64,000 nt of DNA. It comes from Rhizobium lentis. GTDB lineage: Bacteria; Pseudomonadota; Alphaproteobacteria; Rhizobiales; Rhizobiaceae. Both the position numbers and the translations under genes were made by a program. The stretch lies in contig NZ_JACHBD010000001.1 of the NCBI RefSeq assembly GCF_014200175.1, positions 620,001-684,000 on the forward strand. The letters are read 5' to 3'. Under the pieces are notes generated by a model. The model was not told where the DNA came from. It ran no database searches and worked only from the letters and a program-made list of their open reading frames with translations. Shown piece by piece: positions 1 through 10,233 of this stretch; within the stretch, counting starts at the first letter, position 1, and each line of letters begins with the position of its first letter.

Positions 1-947
1 ACTTGCGACGGCTGGTCGCGATCATCCTCGCCGATCGGCGGGATCGAGATCAGCTCGCGCTCGTCGGAGGAATTCGAAAGTGCCGAGGCATGCACGACCT
101 TCAGTCGTTCCGCATCCTCGATGCGGGTCGAGAGGCCGCGCGCCAGGTCGGTGGTGACGTGATGGCCGCCGAGGCCGACGGCGTCGGTGTGAACAAGCTT
201 GCCCTCGGCAAAGACCGAGATCGTCGTCGTGCCGCCACCCATGTCGATCGCCGCGCAGCCGAGCTCGACTTCGTCATCGACGAGAGCGGCAAGCCCGGAT
301 GCATAAGGGGTAGCGACGATGCCTTCGACCGACAGATGCGCACGATTGACGCTGAGCTCCAGGTTCTTCAGCGCCGAGCGCTCTGCGGTGACGACATGCA
401 TGTCGACGCCGAGCGCGTCGCCATACATCGCCAGCGGATCGCGGATGCCGCGCTCGCCATCGAGCGAGAAGCCGGTCGCCAGCGAATGTAGCACCGAGCG
501 GTCCTGGCGCAGCGACTGCTGGCAGGCGGCCGACAGCACTTTTTTGAGATCGTTGAGCTCGACTTCCTGGCCGCCGAGATCGATGGTCGCCGTGTAAATG
601 TCGCTGCCGAGGCGGCCGGCCGTCAGGTTGACGATCAGGCTCTCGACGGTCAGCCCCGCCATGCGCTCGGCCGCATCGACGGCGAGCCGGATGACGCCTT
701 CCAGCGCGTCGAGGTCGGCAATGACGCCGGTCTTGATGCCGCGGGACCGCTGGTGGCCGATGCCGATGATCTCGATATTGTGCGTGCGGCCCGGCAGGAT
801 CTGGCTTTCCTCGCGCGGCGTCAGCCGGCCGATCATGCAGACCACCTTGGTCGAGCCGATGTCGAGCACCGAAACGATATGCGACCGCTTCGACGAAAGC
901 GGCTTCAGGCGCGGCAATCCGAAATGGGATGAACCGAACAAGCTCAT
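1..947 (-). CDS. ftsA: Cell division protein FtsA (3' part beyond the window)
   Basis: Actin-like ATPase that tethers the FtsZ ring to the inner membrane and recruits later division proteins. The reading frame starts at the ATG at 947-945 and stays open to the left edge, giving about 315 residues, so the C-terminal part is missing. Near residue 29 it reads VLDIGSTKVVCMIGRL, the phosphate-1 loop of the actin/Hsp70 ATPase fold. The start overlaps the ftsQ stop as ATGA (947-944), indicating translational coupling. Position after ddl-ftsQ matches the usual ftsQ-ftsA-ftsZ order, so ftsZ is expected further left. The identification is firm. Confidence 0.95.
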   Translation of the reverse strand, partial: MSLFGSSHFGLPRLKPLSSKRSHIVSVLDIGSTKVVCMIGRLTPREESQILPGRTHNIEIIGIGHQRSRGIKTGVIADLDALEGVIRLAVDAAERMAGLTVESLIVNLTAGRLGSDIYTATIDLGGQEVELNDLKKVLSAACQQSLRQDRSVLHSLATGFSLDGERGIRDPLAMYGDALGVDMHVVTAERSALKNLELSVNRAHLSVEGIVATPYASGLAALVDDEVELGCAAIDMGGGTTTISVFAEGKLVHTDAVGLGGHHVTTDLARGLSTRIEDAERLKVVHASALSNSSDERELISIPPIGEDDRDQPSQ

Positions 948-1876
948 ATATTCTGCCCCGCCTTCTTCAATTCTTTCGTACGCTCCGTTACTGCCGCCTG
1001 CCGGCGAACCGCCGCTTCCGGCGTCAGCTGGACGGCGGTTCTGTCCGGCAATCTCAGGTCGACCGCAGCGATGTCGCGCTCCAGCAGCTGATGCTGCTTG
1101 TCGAAGGCCGACAGCGTCGCTAGCGCCTGGTCGATGCCGTCTTCCGGCAGCTTGACGACGACGCCGTTGTCCATGTGCAGGTCCCAACGACGACCCGATA
1201 TCCAGACATAGGCCTTCACGCGGGCCTTCACGTCGGGCCACTTCGCGAAGGCGTCGTCGAGCGAAGCCGCAGCCGTTTCCGCATCGCGGCCGACGACGAG
1301 CGGCAGCGACGAAAACTTGTTGTCGCGCAGCGGCGCAATGACGCTGCCGTTCTTTTCGATCAGCGAAAGCTCCTGCCCGTGCTGCCAGATTGCATAGGCC
1401 TGGCGCTCCTTGAGCTTCACTTCGATCGTCTTGGGATAGACCTTGCGGACCTCGACGCTTTCGACCCAGGGAAGATGGGCGATCTTCCGGCGAGCGGCAT
1501 CGACGTCGAGCGCGACCAGCGAGGTCGTGCCGTCGAGGCCGATCAGCTGCAGGATTTCGATTTCGGAAGTTTCGGAATTGCCGGAGACCTTGACGTCCTC
1601 GATCGCAAAACCCGCCGCCGTCGTCGTCGCCTGGGCGACGGCTTCCGTGTGACCGCCGAGCGACATGCCGTAAAGTCCGGTCGCGCCTAAAAAAGCCAGC
1701 GCCGAAACTGTGCCCGTATGGGCCGGGATGTAGATGCGGCCGCTGCCGAGGCTAATCAGGAAACGAGTGACGCGGCGCAGCGGACGCGGCAGGACGAATC
1801 GCTCTTCGGCTTCCACGGTCGGAAGCACGGCATGATGGCTGGGACGCCCTATCCTCTTGACCGTCAACGCAAACAA
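944..1876 (-). CDS. ftsQ: Cell division protein FtsQ
   Basis: Bitopic inner-membrane divisome protein linking cytoplasmic and periplasmic division proteins. A basic N-terminal tail is followed by a hydrophobic segment near residues 60-75, a POTRA domain ([20 protein letters not shown]) and the FtsQ/DivIB beta domain ([19 protein letters not shown]). Two non-ATG starts are possible. GTG at 1897 lacks a good ribosome site. TTG at 1876 has GGAGGA six bases upstream and gives 310 residues, so I chose it. Its ribosome site lies inside the end of ddl, and the two genes overlap. The stop overlaps the ftsA start. Confidence 0.93.
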   Translation of the reverse strand: MFALTVKRIGRPSHHAVLPTVEAEERFVLPRPLRRVTRFLISLGSGRIYIPAHTGTVSALAFLGATGLYGMSLGGHTEAVAQATTTAAGFAIEDVKVSGNSETSEIEILQLIGLDGTTSLVALDVDAARRKIAHLPWVESVEVRKVYPKTIEVKLKERQAYAIWQHGQELSLIEKNGSVIAPLRDNKFSSLPLVVGRDAETAAASLDDAFAKWPDVKARVKAYVWISGRRWDLHMDNGVVVKLPEDGIDQALATLSAFDKQHQLLERDIAAVDLRLPDRTAVQLTPEAAVRRQAAVTERTKELKKAGQNI

Positions 1877-2790
1877 GACGCGTCCTCCACCATCCACCGG
1901 AGAAACTCACCAAAGGAATAGCCGGCATGGCCGGCCATTTCGGGCACGAGCGAGGTTGGAGTCATGCCAGGCTGGGTATTGACCTCCAGCCAGATGATTT
2001 CGCCGTCTTCGGAGAAACGATCGTCGTAACGAAAGTCGGACCGACTGACGCCGCGACAACCGATTGCCTGATGCGCCCTTAGGGCCAATGTTTGTATTTT
2101 TTGGTAAATATTCGGTGAAATTTTCGCCGGGATGACGTGTTTTGAACCGCCCGCCGCATATTTGGAATCGTAATCATAGAAATTGTGTCCCTGCGGCACC
2201 ACCTCGGTGACACCAAGCGCCGTCTCGCCCATGACACCGCAGGTGAGCTCGCGGCCATAGACATAGCGCTCGACGAGAACGTCCTCGCCATAACGCCACT
2301 CGGTCGAGCTGACGACCTGGGGAGGATGCGCTTGATCTTCCGTGACGATGACGACGCCGAAGCTCGACCCCTCGCGAACCGGCTTCACCACATAGGGCGG
2401 CTTCATCGGATGCACGGAGGGAAAGGCGAAACGGTTGACGACCTGCGATTCGGCAACCGGAATGCCGGCAGCGGCTGCGACAAGCTTCGCCTTGTCCTTG
2501 TCCATCGCCAGCGCCGAGGCAAGCACACCCGAATGCGTATAGGGAATTTCGAGATATTCAAGGATGCCCTGGATGGTGCCGTCCTCGCCAAAAGGTCCGT
2601 GAAGTGCGTTGAAGGCGACATCGGGCTTCAGCGCCGCAAGCCTCTCGGAAACGTCGCGCGCCACATCGATGCACGTCACCTGGAAGCCTTCGGCTTCGAG
2701 GGCTGCTGCGCAAGCCTTTCCCGAGGAAAGGCTGACGGGCCGTTCCGAGGAAAATCCGCCCATCAGGACAGCCACATGCTTGCGACTCAT
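1864..2790 (-). CDS. ddl: D-alanine--D-alanine ligase
   Basis: Cytoplasmic ATP-grasp enzyme joining two D-alanines for the MurF step. The 308-residue product begins [20 protein letters not shown], the Ddl N-terminal nucleotide loop. It continues with [14 protein letters not shown], the ATP-grasp lysine region ([15 protein letters not shown]) and the metal/ATP motif [15 protein letters not shown]. An in-frame extension to 2877 is possible, but the start at 2790 matches the family N-terminus. It heads a ddl-ftsQ-ftsA unit separated from murB by a plus-strand gene, so it probably has its own promoter. A CtrA-like site lies about 105-120 bp upstream. Confidence 0.95.
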   Translation of the reverse strand: MSRKHVAVLMGGFSSERPVSLSSGKACAAALEAEGFQVTCIDVARDVSERLAALKPDVAFNALHGPFGEDGTIQGILEYLEIPYTHSGVLASALAMDKDKAKLVAAAAGIPVAESQVVNRFAFPSVHPMKPPYVVKPVREGSSFGVVIVTEDQAHPPQVVSSTEWRYGEDVLVERYVYGRELTCGVMGETALGVTEVVPQGHNFYDYDSKYAAGGSKHVIPAKISPNIYQKIQTLALRAHQAIGCRGVSRSDFRYDDRFSEDGEIIWLEVNTQPGMTPTSLVPEMAGHAGYSFGEFLRWMVEDASCLR

Positions 2791-3214
2791 CAACACCCCC
2801 AAAAATAACTTCCACTTTTGAAAACGACGCTTGCGTGAGCCTGTCTGCGCCGTTTCGGGCCTTTGTCCGATCTGCATGCATTAGAGCATCATTATGGTTA
2901 ATGAAGTGTTTACTTTCGTTAACTCCTGCCCCGGAAATTCGCGATCTTTTACCCTTTGCTCATTTCGCTATCATTCCCCCGCCGTCCGGGGATGACGCGA
3001 ACAGAGGAGAAAAATCCTATGTTTTCAAAAAGATATCGTGCCGCGCTGAACCGCGATGGGCTCAGTCAAGGGACCGGGATGTTATCCGTCAAAGGCGGCC
3101 GGCGGCTTGATTGATTAATGCGGAGAGCGGCAACGCTCGGTCAGCCCTGCTTTTCTATTGATGCGGATCTGACTTCCGGTTAGCGAAGGCTCATGGATAA
3201 GCAGGGAGAAGATC
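2791..3214. other. Divergent intergenic region between ddl and the epimerase gene
   Basis: This 424-bp spacer should carry both divergent promoters. It holds the CtrA-like sites. It also holds a 31-codon open frame on the plus strand (3019-3114, MFSKRYRAALNRDG...) with AGGAG nine bases before its ATG. I see no conserved features in that peptide and do not call it a gene. No RNA gene or terminator is evident. Confidence 0.5.
2894..2922 (-). promoter_or_regulatory. Candidate CtrA-binding region upstream of ddl
   Basis: The minus strand carries TTAACCAT (2894-2901), the half-site typical of alphaproteobacterial CtrA. On the plus strand the same bases form TTAA (2898-2901), seven bases, then TTTA (2909-2912), one mismatch from the full TTAA-N7-TTAA box. 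Another TTAA follows at 2919-2922. The site lies about 100 bp before the ddl ATG. CtrA control of ftsQA-type promoters is known in Caulobacter; here it is inference from the motif. Confidence 0.45.
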
Positions 3215-4144
3215 ATGCGATGCCTCGTCACCGGCGCTGCCGGCTTCGTCGGTAGTCCACTTGTCGAGCGGCTGCGCGCAGAGAAGATTTGCGATCTCGT
3301 CGTCACCACCAGATCGGTAATCTCTGCCTTTCCTGATGATGTCAGGCATTTTCCAAGTGACATAACCGACAGGACCGACTGGGCGGCGGCACTTGCAGGC
3401 GTCGACGTCATCCTCCATCTTGCCGCCCGCGTTCACATCATGAACGATCGCGCAGCCGATCCGCTGGCGGAATTCCGCCGGACCAACACCGCCGCTACTC
3501 TCAACCTTGCCGAACAGGCGGCCCGCGCGGGCGTGAAGAGATTCGTCTTCGTCAGCACCATCAAGGTCAATGGCGAAGATAACGATCGGCCGTTCCGGCA
3601 TGACGACACGCCGAAGCCGATCGACCCCTACGGCATTTCGAAACTGGAAAGCGAAATCGGTCTGCGCGAAATCGCCGCCCGCACCGGCATGGAAATCGTC
3701 ATCATCCGGCCGCCGCTGGTCTATGGCCCCGGCGCCAGAGGCAACTTCGCTCTTCTCCTCGGGCTCATCCGCAAGCGGATACCGCTCCCTTTCGCTTCGC
3801 TGGAGAACCGCCGCACACTGGTGGCGGTGCAAAATCTCGTCGATCTGATCATCACCTGCGCGGCGCATCCCGCCGCCGGCGGTGAGATTTTCCTCGCCGG
3901 AGATGGTGAGGACCTGTCGACTCCGGAGCTCATCCGGGGAATTGCCGCGGGGCTCGGCATCAAGCCGATACTGGTCCCCTTCCCCTCCGCATTGCTGCAC
4001 ATGGCGGCGAAGGCAGTCGGGAAGGAAGCCGTCTATCAACGCCTGTGCGGTTCGCTGCAGGTCGACATCTCCCAGGCGCACAAGGTTCTCGGCTGGACGC
4101 CGGTCGTCACGCCGCGCGAAGGCCTGAAACTGGCGGTGAAGTAA
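3215..4144 (+). CDS. NAD-dependent epimerase/dehydratase (extended SDR)
   Basis: Probable nucleotide-sugar epimerase or dehydratase of the extended short-chain dehydrogenase family, 309 residues. The Rossmann motif is GAAGFVG (residues 7-13), followed by DVILHLAA near residue 66, a catalytic serine region (FVSTIKVNGE) and the YGISK active-site Tyr/Lys. The later PPLVYGPGARGNF segment is typical of UDP-sugar epimerases of polysaccharide clusters. The substrate cannot be read from sequence. It is the only plus-strand gene inside the dcw block and separates murB (ends 4148) from ddl. The 3' ends of this gene and murB nearly touch. Confidence 0.85.
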   Translation: MRCLVTGAAGFVGSPLVERLRAEKICDLVVTTRSVISAFPDDVRHFPSDITDRTDWAAALAGVDVILHLAARVHIMNDRAADPLAEFRRTNTAATLNLAEQAARAGVKRFVFVSTIKVNGEDNDRPFRHDDTPKPIDPYGISKLESEIGLREIAARTGMEIVIIRPPLVYGPGARGNFALLLGLIRKRIPLPFASLENRRTLVAVQNLVDLIITCAAHPAAGGEIFLAGDGEDLSTPELIRGIAAGLGIKPILVPFPSALLHMAAKAVGKEAVYQRLCGSLQVDISQAHKVLGWTPVVTPREGLKLAVK

Positions 4145-4147
4145 TCG

Positions 4148-5122
4148 TTATTCGCTGGTCACACCCTGGAACGGGCGCACTTCGCGGCCGGGCATGAAGA
4201 CGCCGAGGCGCTTGATTTCCCATTCGAGCTTGATGCCCTCTTTCTCGAAAACCTCGCGACGCACCTGCTCGCCGAGATATTCGAGATCGTAGCCGGTCGC
4301 CTGCCCCATATTGATCATGAAATTGCAGTGAAGCGACGACATCTGGGCGCCTCCGATGACGAGGCCGCGGCAGCCCGCCTCGTCGATCAGCTTCCAGGCC
4401 GAATGGCCCGGCGGGTTCTTGAAGGTCGAGCCGCCGGTCTTTTCACGCACCGGCTGCACCGTCTCCCGGTGATTGCGCACGGCGTCCATTTCGGCGCGGA
4501 TCTGGGCGCGATCTTCAGGATAGCCCTCGAACAGCACCGAGGTGAAGATCAGATCGCCGGGTGCTTTTGAATGCCGGTAGGAATACCCCATCTCCGCATT
4601 GGAAAGCACATGCTTGTTGCCCTTGCGGTCGACGGCGTTGACCTCGATCAGCCGCTCGCGCGTCTCGACGCCGTTAGCGCCGGCATTCATGCGCGCCGCG
4701 CCGCCGATACCGCCTGGAATGCCATAGAAAAAATGAAAACCGCCGATGCCGTTGTCCATCGCCATCGCCGCGACATGCTTGTCGGGGCAGATTGCGCCAG
4801 CGAGGATGCGGTTTTCGCCGGCCAACTCGACGAAGCCGAAGCCCTTGGCCGACAGGCGCAGCACGACTCCGGGAATGCCGCCGTCGCGCACGAGGATATT
4901 GGAGCCGACGCCGACCACCGTCAGCGGCACCTCTCCCGGCAGTATCTTCAGGAAGGCGATGAGATCGTCGACGTCATGCGGCTGGAACATCAGTTCAGCC
5001 AGACCGCCGGCCCGGAACCAGGTGACGCGATCCATGGGGGCATCCGGCGTGATACGGCCGCGGATATCCTTTACACCGTCTCCGAGAGACGCGAGAAGCT
5101 TTTCCCCATTCACCTGTTTCAT
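4148..5122 (-). CDS. murB: UDP-N-acetylenolpyruvoylglucosamine reductase MurB
   Basis: FAD- and NADPH-dependent cytoplasmic enzyme that reduces UDP-GlcNAc-enolpyruvate to UDP-MurNAc. The 324-residue protein shows the FAD motif [14 protein letters not shown], the flavin-contacting [18 protein letters not shown] segment, and GGSTFKNP with the proton-donor serine near the C-terminal domain. The frame stays open upstream, but the ATG at 5122 is chosen because it overlaps the murC stop (ATGA, 5122-5119) and gives the family N-terminus. It is the last gene of the run from mraZ. No strong terminator separates it from the convergent epimerase gene. Confidence 0.96.
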   Translation of the reverse strand: MKQVNGEKLLASLGDGVKDIRGRITPDAPMDRVTWFRAGGLAELMFQPHDVDDLIAFLKILPGEVPLTVVGVGSNILVRDGGIPGVVLRLSAKGFGFVELAGENRILAGAICPDKHVAAMAMDNGIGGFHFFYGIPGGIGGAARMNAGANGVETRERLIEVNAVDRKGNKHVLSNAEMGYSYRHSKAPGDLIFTSVLFEGYPEDRAQIRAEMDAVRNHRETVQPVREKTGGSTFKNPPGHSAWKLIDEAGCRGLVIGGAQMSSLHCNFMINMGQATGYDLEYLGEQVRREVFEKEGIKLEWEIKRLGVFMPGREVRPFQGVTSE

Positions 5123-6534
5123 GCGGACTTTCCCGATAGGCCTTCCAGTTGTCTGGGCAGTGCGGCTGCCCAGGATGTGATGCTTCCAGCCCCCAACAAA
5201 ACCACGAAATCGCCAGGCTTTGCAACCTCTGCAACCATCTGCGGCAGAAGCTCGGCCGAAGACAGGAAGCGGGCGTCGCGATGGCCGCCGGATTTGATGC
5301 GCGAGACGAGCGACGTGGAGTCGGCGCCTTCGATTGCATCCTCGCCTGCCGCATAGACGGGCGCCAGAAAAATGCTGTCGGCATCGTTGAAGCAGGCCGC
5401 GAATTCCTCGAATAGGCTTGCGAGACGGCTGTACCGGTGCGGCTGGTGGACGGCGATGATGCGGCCCTTGCAGGCCTCGCGGGCCGCGCGCAGCACCGCC
5501 TTGATCTCGACCGGATGGTGGCCGTAATCGTCGAAGATCTGCACTCCGTTCCATTCGCCCGTCAAGGTAAAGCGGCGCTTGACGCCGCCGAAGGAGGCAA
5601 GCCCCTTGGCGATATCTTCACTCGATATGCCAAGCCGGTTGGCGACGGCGATCGCCGCCGTCGCGTTGGAAATATTGTGCCGCCCGGGCATCGGCATGAC
5701 CAGCCCCTTGAGCTCGGTCACCTGGCCGGTGCGGCGGCGGCGGATCTCGACATCGAAGATCGAGCGCGTGCCGTCGATTCGCACATTCTTGAAGCGCACG
5801 TCGGCCTGCGGGTTCTCGCCATAGGTGATGATCTTGCGGTCCTCGATGCGGCCGACCAGCGATTGTACTTCGGGGTGGTCGAGGCACATGACGCCGAAAC
5901 CGTAAAACGGCACGTTCTCGACGAACTGCCGGAAGGCGGCGCGCACCGCATCGAAATTGCCGTAATGGTCGAGATGTTCGGGGTCGATGTTGGTGATGAC
6001 GGCAACATCGGCCGGAAGCTTCAGGAAGGTGCCGTCAGATTCGTCGGCCTCCACCACCATCCACTCGCCCTCGCCCATCCGGGCATTGGTGCCGTAGGCA
6101 TTGATGATGCCGCCGTTGATGACGGTCGGGTCGAGCCCGCCGGCTTCGAGCAGGGTCGCCACCAGCGAGGTCGTCGTCGTCTTGCCGTGGGTGCCGCCGA
6201 TGGCAATTGCATTGCGAAAGCGCATCAGTTCGGCAAGCATTTCGGCGCGGCGCACCACCGGCAGCAGCTTTTCACGGGCGGCGATAAGTTCCGGATTGCT
6301 CTTCTTGATCGCCGTCGAGACGACGACGACTTCGGCATCGCCCAGATTTTCGGCGCGATGGCCGACGAAGACCTCAATGCCTTTGTCGCGCAGGCGCTGC
6401 ACATTGGCGCTGTCGGCCTGATCCGATCCCTGCACCTTGTGGCCGAGATTGTGCAGCACTTCGGCAATGCCGCTCATGCCGATGCCGCCAATGCCGATGA
6501 AATGGACGAGACCGATCGCCTTCGGCAGTTTCAT
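5119..6534 (-). CDS. murC: UDP-N-acetylmuramate--L-alanine ligase MurC
   Basis: ATP-dependent ligase adding L-alanine to UDP-MurNAc, the first residue of the stem peptide; cytoplasmic. The 471-residue product has the N-terminal UDP-binding loop GIGGIGMSG (residues 14-22), the Mur-ligase P-loop [13 protein letters not shown] near residue 112, the [12 protein letters not shown] motif, and [11 protein letters not shown] in the central domain. [14 protein letters not shown] in the C-terminal region is characteristic of MurC. The start overlaps the murG stop (ATGA, 6534-6531) and the stop overlaps the murB start. Confidence 0.97.
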   Translation of the reverse strand: MKLPKAIGLVHFIGIGGIGMSGIAEVLHNLGHKVQGSDQADSANVQRLRDKGIEVFVGHRAENLGDAEVVVVSTAIKKSNPELIAAREKLLPVVRRAEMLAELMRFRNAIAIGGTHGKTTTTSLVATLLEAGGLDPTVINGGIINAYGTNARMGEGEWMVVEADESDGTFLKLPADVAVITNIDPEHLDHYGNFDAVRAAFRQFVENVPFYGFGVMCLDHPEVQSLVGRIEDRKIITYGENPQADVRFKNVRIDGTRSIFDVEIRRRRTGQVTELKGLVMPMPGRHNISNATAAIAVANRLGISSEDIAKGLASFGGVKRRFTLTGEWNGVQIFDDYGHHPVEIKAVLRAAREACKGRIIAVHQPHRYSRLASLFEEFAACFNDADSIFLAPVYAAGEDAIEGADSTSLVSRIKSGGHRDARFLSSAELLPQMVAEVAKPGDFVVLLGAGSITSWAAALPRQLEGLSGKSA

Positions 6535-7655
6535 GCGCGTGTCCTCTTGAATTCTGAGACCGTCTTACCGGCGGCAATAGCCTCAACCATGTCGGCAAGC
6601 AAGTTTGCCGCATCCGGTTTCCCGGCAAGCTTCGCCGCCGCCGCCATGTGCGACAGCTTTTCCGGATCGTTCATCACATGGCTCAGTATAGAGGCGATAC
6701 GTTCCGGCGAAAGCTCGGATTGAGTGATTACCTTTGCCCCGCCGGTCGCAGCCAGTGCGGCGGCGTTCGCCGCCTGATCGTGGTCGAGCGCATGCGGATA
6801 AGGCACCAGGATGGCCGGGCGGCCGATGACGGAGATTTCCGAAACCGTGGACGCGCCGGAGCGGCAGATCACCAGATGCGCTTTGGCAAGACGCTCCGCC
6901 ATATCATTGAAAAACGGCGCGATATCGGCACCCATCTGCAGCTGCGCCACGCAGCCGCGGACCATCTCCATATCCTCCGGCCGAACCTGTTGCGTCACCC
7001 TGAGCCGCGCCCGCAGCTCTTCGTCGAGCAAGCTGATCGCCGTCGGCATGGCCTTGGAGAAATATTGCGCGCCCTGGCTGCCGCCGAAGACGACGAGATG
7101 GAAAGGTTCGCCGGAAAGCGAGGGATGATAGGGCTGTTCGGCCGCGGCAAGGATAGCCGGGCGCACGGGATTGCCGGTCGCAACTGTCTTGTCGGAAAAA
7201 GCATCGCCGCTTTCCGGTAGAAAGCCGCCGGCAATCGCCTTGACGCGCGGGGCCAACGCCTTGTTGGCGCGCCCCATGACGGCGTTCTGTTCATGCAGCA
7301 TCGAGGCGACACCGAGCCGCGTGGCGGCCAGCAGCGGCGGCACCGTGGGATAGCCGCCGAAACCGACGACGATGACAGGCTTCAGCCGCTGGATCAGCTT
7401 TTTGGCCGCCCGCATGCCGCTCCACAGCGTCCACAGCGAGCGGGCGACGGCGACCGGGTTCTTCGAACCGATCGTCGCCGACGGTACGACATGGATCTCC
7501 TCGGCCGGGAATTTGCCGGCATAGCGCTCGGCCCGGCTGTCGGTGACGAGATGTACCGAATAGCCGCGTTCCTTCAGCTTGAAGGCCAGCGCCTCCGCCG
7601 GGAACACATGGCCGCCGGTCCCCCCGGCGGCAAGCAGCACGATGCCTTTGCTCAT
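6531..7655 (-). CDS. murG: UDP-GlcNAc:lipid I N-acetylglucosaminyltransferase MurG
   Basis: Membrane-associated GT28 glycosyltransferase that converts lipid I to lipid II on the inner face of the cytoplasmic membrane. The 374-residue protein has the N-terminal [10 protein letters not shown] loop (residues 11-20), a second glycine-rich loop [13 protein letters not shown], and the donor-binding segment [15 protein letters not shown] near residue 265. Its start is five bases from the ftsW stop, and its end overlaps murC. Length and motif order are normal for the family. Confidence 0.97.
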   Translation of the reverse strand: MSKGIVLLAAGGTGGHVFPAEALAFKLKERGYSVHLVTDSRAERYAGKFPAEEIHVVPSATIGSKNPVAVARSLWTLWSGMRAAKKLIQRLKPVIVVGFGGYPTVPPLLAATRLGVASMLHEQNAVMGRANKALAPRVKAIAGGFLPESGDAFSDKTVATGNPVRPAILAAAEQPYHPSLSGEPFHLVVFGGSQGAQYFSKAMPTAISLLDEELRARLRVTQQVRPEDMEMVRGCVAQLQMGADIAPFFNDMAERLAKAHLVICRSGASTVSEISVIGRPAILVPYPHALDHDQAANAAALAATGGAKVITQSELSPERIASILSHVMNDPEKLSHMAAAAKLAGKPDAANLLADMVEAIAAGKTVSEFKRTRA

Positions 7656-7660
7656 GATCG

Positions 7661-8815
7661 TTACTCCGCCGGCATGCCGTGCGGGACGCGGAAGAGGCTT
7701 CGGTCCTGCGCGCGCTTTTCCGGCCGATGGCGCGTCAGCGCCAGAATGAAGCCGGCGGTGACGCAGATCGCCACCATGGACGAACCTCCGTAGGAAATCA
7801 GCGGCAGCGTCATGCCCTTTGCCGGCAGCAGTTCGAGGTTGACGCCGATATTGATGATTGACTGGATGCCCATCTGCAGCACCAGACCGGCGACGGCAAA
7901 GCGGTTGAAGTCGTTGCGCTCACGATACGCATGCGACAGGCCGCGCAGCACCAGCACGGTGAACAGCGCCACGAGCGCCATGCAGAAGACGATGCCGAAT
8001 TCCTCGGCCGCAACCGAGAAGATGAAGTCGGTATGGGCGTCGGGGATGATCCGCTTGACGATGCCCTCTCCCGGTCCCTGGCCGAACCAGCTGCCGCGGA
8101 TGATCGCTTCGCGCGCCGTGTCGATCTGGAACGTGTCGCCCTCGCCGGTCATGAACTTGTCGATACGCAACGCCACATGCGGGAAAACGTAATAGGCGCT
8201 GAGCAAGCCGCCAGCGCCGCCGATGCCGAGCAGCATGATCCAGATCCATGGCATGCCGGCCATGAAGAACATGCCGCCCCAGACGGCCGTGGTCAGGATG
8301 GTCTGGCCGAGGTCCGGCTGCGCGACGAGAAGGGCCGCGACGATGCCGAACAGAATGATGGCGAAGAGATTGCCGGGGATCTCCGGCTGGCGCGCATGTT
8401 CGGCAAAAAGCCAGGCGCAGACCACGACGAAGGCGGGCTTCATGAATTCCGACGGCTGGATCGAAAGACCGGCGATCCAGATCCACCGCCTGCCGCCCTT
8501 GACCTCCTGCCCGACGAACAGCACCAGCACCATCATGGCAAGCGAGATGATCAATAGCAGGATCGCGGTCCGCCGCACCTGGCGCGGTGTCAGGAAGGAC
8601 AGCCCGAGCATGACGGCGATCGACGGGATCATGAAGGCCGCATGGCGCTTGACGAAGTGGAAAGGTTCCAACCCGATGCGCTCGGCAACCGCGGGAGAAG
8701 CGGCGAAGGACAGCATGAAGCCGATGCCCATCAGGAAAATGAACATTGCCAGGAAGAAGCGGTCGATGGTCCAGAACCAATCGGCCAGAGGCCCACGTTC
8801 CGCGCGGCTTACCAT
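7661..8815 (-). CDS. ftsW: SEDS-family peptidoglycan glycosyltransferase FtsW
   Basis: Polytopic inner-membrane glycan polymerase of the divisome, partner of FtsI. The 384 residues contain about ten hydrophobic segments. SEDS signatures are visible: [20 protein letters not shown] near residue 107, VAQPDLGQT near residue 165, and [12 protein letters not shown] near the C-terminus. The start lies one base from the murD stop (8817). The gene sits between murD and murG, as in most dcw clusters. Confidence 0.96.
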   Translation of the reverse strand: MVSRAERGPLADWFWTIDRFFLAMFIFLMGIGFMLSFAASPAVAERIGLEPFHFVKRHAAFMIPSIAVMLGLSFLTPRQVRRTAILLLIISLAMMVLVLFVGQEVKGGRRWIWIAGLSIQPSEFMKPAFVVVCAWLFAEHARQPEIPGNLFAIILFGIVAALLVAQPDLGQTILTTAVWGGMFFMAGMPWIWIMLLGIGGAGGLLSAYYVFPHVALRIDKFMTGEGDTFQIDTAREAIIRGSWFGQGPGEGIVKRIIPDAHTDFIFSVAAEEFGIVFCMALVALFTVLVLRGLSHAYRERNDFNRFAVAGLVLQMGIQSIINIGVNLELLPAKGMTLPLISYGGSSMVAICVTAGFILALTRHRPEKRAQDRSLFRVPHGMPAE

Positions 8816-8816
8816 G

Positions 8817-10229
8817 TCATTTCTCTCCTGCTACAGGACCGATCAGCATCGTCATTCCGTCAAGTGCGGCCACGTGGGCGACGAAGGCATCGCCCCTGAC
8901 TTCGAAGTTCTTATACTGGTCGAAGCTTGCGCAAGCCGGGGATAACATCACGGCCGAAGCAGCCGCCTCGTCGCAATCCGCGTCGGCTGCAGCATGCGCG
9001 ACCGCGCGCTCCAGCGTGCCCGAAATTTCGTAGGGCACGGCCTCGCCCAGCGTCGCCGCGAATTCCGCCGCCGCCTCACCGATCAGATAGGCCTTGGCGA
9101 TGCGCGGAAAATGAGGGGCGAGCGTCGTGATGCCGCCGGATTTCGCCAGACCGCCAGCAATCCAGTAGATACGGTCGTAGCTCGAAAGGGCGGGTGCTGC
9201 CGCATCGGCATTGGTGGCCTTGGAATCGTTAACGAAGACGACACGGCCGCGGCGGCCGACCGGCTGCATGCGATGTTTGAGGCCGGGGAACGAGGCAAGG
9301 CCGGCACGGATGTCGTCAGCGGAAACGCCGACCGCAAGGCAGGCGGCGATGGCGGCAGCGGCATTCTGCGCATTGTGGCTGCCGCGCAGCGTCTGAATGC
9401 CGTCGAGATCGACGAAGGGCAACATTGCGCCGCCGGCGGCCTGGACGAGTTTCGTGCCCTCGGCATAGATGCCTTCGGCCACCACGTTGCGGCGGGAGAT
9501 GCGGACCACCTTGACGCCTGCCCGCTGGACGCGGTCGGCGATCAGCGCCGAGTGGCTGTCGTCGACGCCGACGACCGCGACGTCGCTGCCGGCGACCAGC
9601 CGTTCCTTGACCTCGGCATAATGCTGCATCGTGCCGTGACGGTCGAGGTGGTCGGGCGTCAGGTTGAGCAGAATGCCAGCCGAGGGGTTCAGCGTCGGCG
9701 CCAGATCGATCTGGTAGGACGAGCATTCGACGACGAAATAACGCCCCGCTTTCGGGGGGTCGAGCGTCAGCACCGCCGTGCCGATATTGCCGCCGAGCTG
9801 CGTGTCGTAGCCTGAGGATTTCAGGATATGGGCAATCAGCGCCGTCGTCGTCGACTTGCCGTTGGTGCCCGTGATGGCGATGAACGGGCAGTCTGGTGCA
9901 TGGGCGCGGCGCTCGCGCACGAAAAGCTCGACGTCGCCGACGACGTCGACGCCGGCCGCGCGCGCAAGATCAACAGTCCAGTGCGGCTTGGGATGGGTGA
10001 GCGGCACGCCGGGCGACAGCACGAAAAGCGCCTGCTGACCCCAGTCGATGCTGTGCAGGTCCTCTGTCCGGATGCCTTCGGCGGAAGCCTTGGCGACGCT
10101 GTCGGGATTGTCGTCCCAGGCAGTGACTTCGGCGCCGCCCGCAATCAGCGCCCGGGCGGTGGCGAAACCCGAGCCGCCGAGCCCGAAGAGCGCAACCTTC
10201 TTGTCCTTGAGCGTCGTGACCGGGATCAT
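8817..10229 (-). CDS. murD: UDP-MurNAc-L-alanine--D-glutamate ligase MurD
   Basis: Cytoplasmic ATP-dependent ligase adding D-glutamate to UDP-MurNAc-L-Ala. The 470-residue product has the N-terminal nucleotide-sugar loop [13 protein letters not shown], the P-loop [15 protein letters not shown] near residue 118, the central [12 protein letters not shown] segment and [13 protein letters not shown] in the C-terminal domain, all typical of MurD. The ATG at 10229 follows the mraY stop by four bases, so the genes are probably co-translated. Confidence 0.96.
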   Translation of the reverse strand: MIPVTTLKDKKVALFGLGGSGFATARALIAGGAEVTAWDDNPDSVAKASAEGIRTEDLHSIDWGQQALFVLSPGVPLTHPKPHWTVDLARAAGVDVVGDVELFVRERRAHAPDCPFIAITGTNGKSTTTALIAHILKSSGYDTQLGGNIGTAVLTLDPPKAGRYFVVECSSYQIDLAPTLNPSAGILLNLTPDHLDRHGTMQHYAEVKERLVAGSDVAVVGVDDSHSALIADRVQRAGVKVVRISRRNVVAEGIYAEGTKLVQAAGGAMLPFVDLDGIQTLRGSHNAQNAAAAIAACLAVGVSADDIRAGLASFPGLKHRMQPVGRRGRVVFVNDSKATNADAAAPALSSYDRIYWIAGGLAKSGGITTLAPHFPRIAKAYLIGEAAAEFAATLGEAVPYEISGTLERAVAHAAADADCDEAAASAVMLSPACASFDQYKNFEVRGDAFVAHVAALDGMTMLIGPVAGEK

Positions 10230-10233
10230 CGCC

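Noticed and set aside
3019-3114. 31-codon open frame with AGGAG upstream
   Set aside because: The spacing to the ribosome site is long, the peptide has no membrane span or motif, and it lies in a promoter region. Kept only as a remark.
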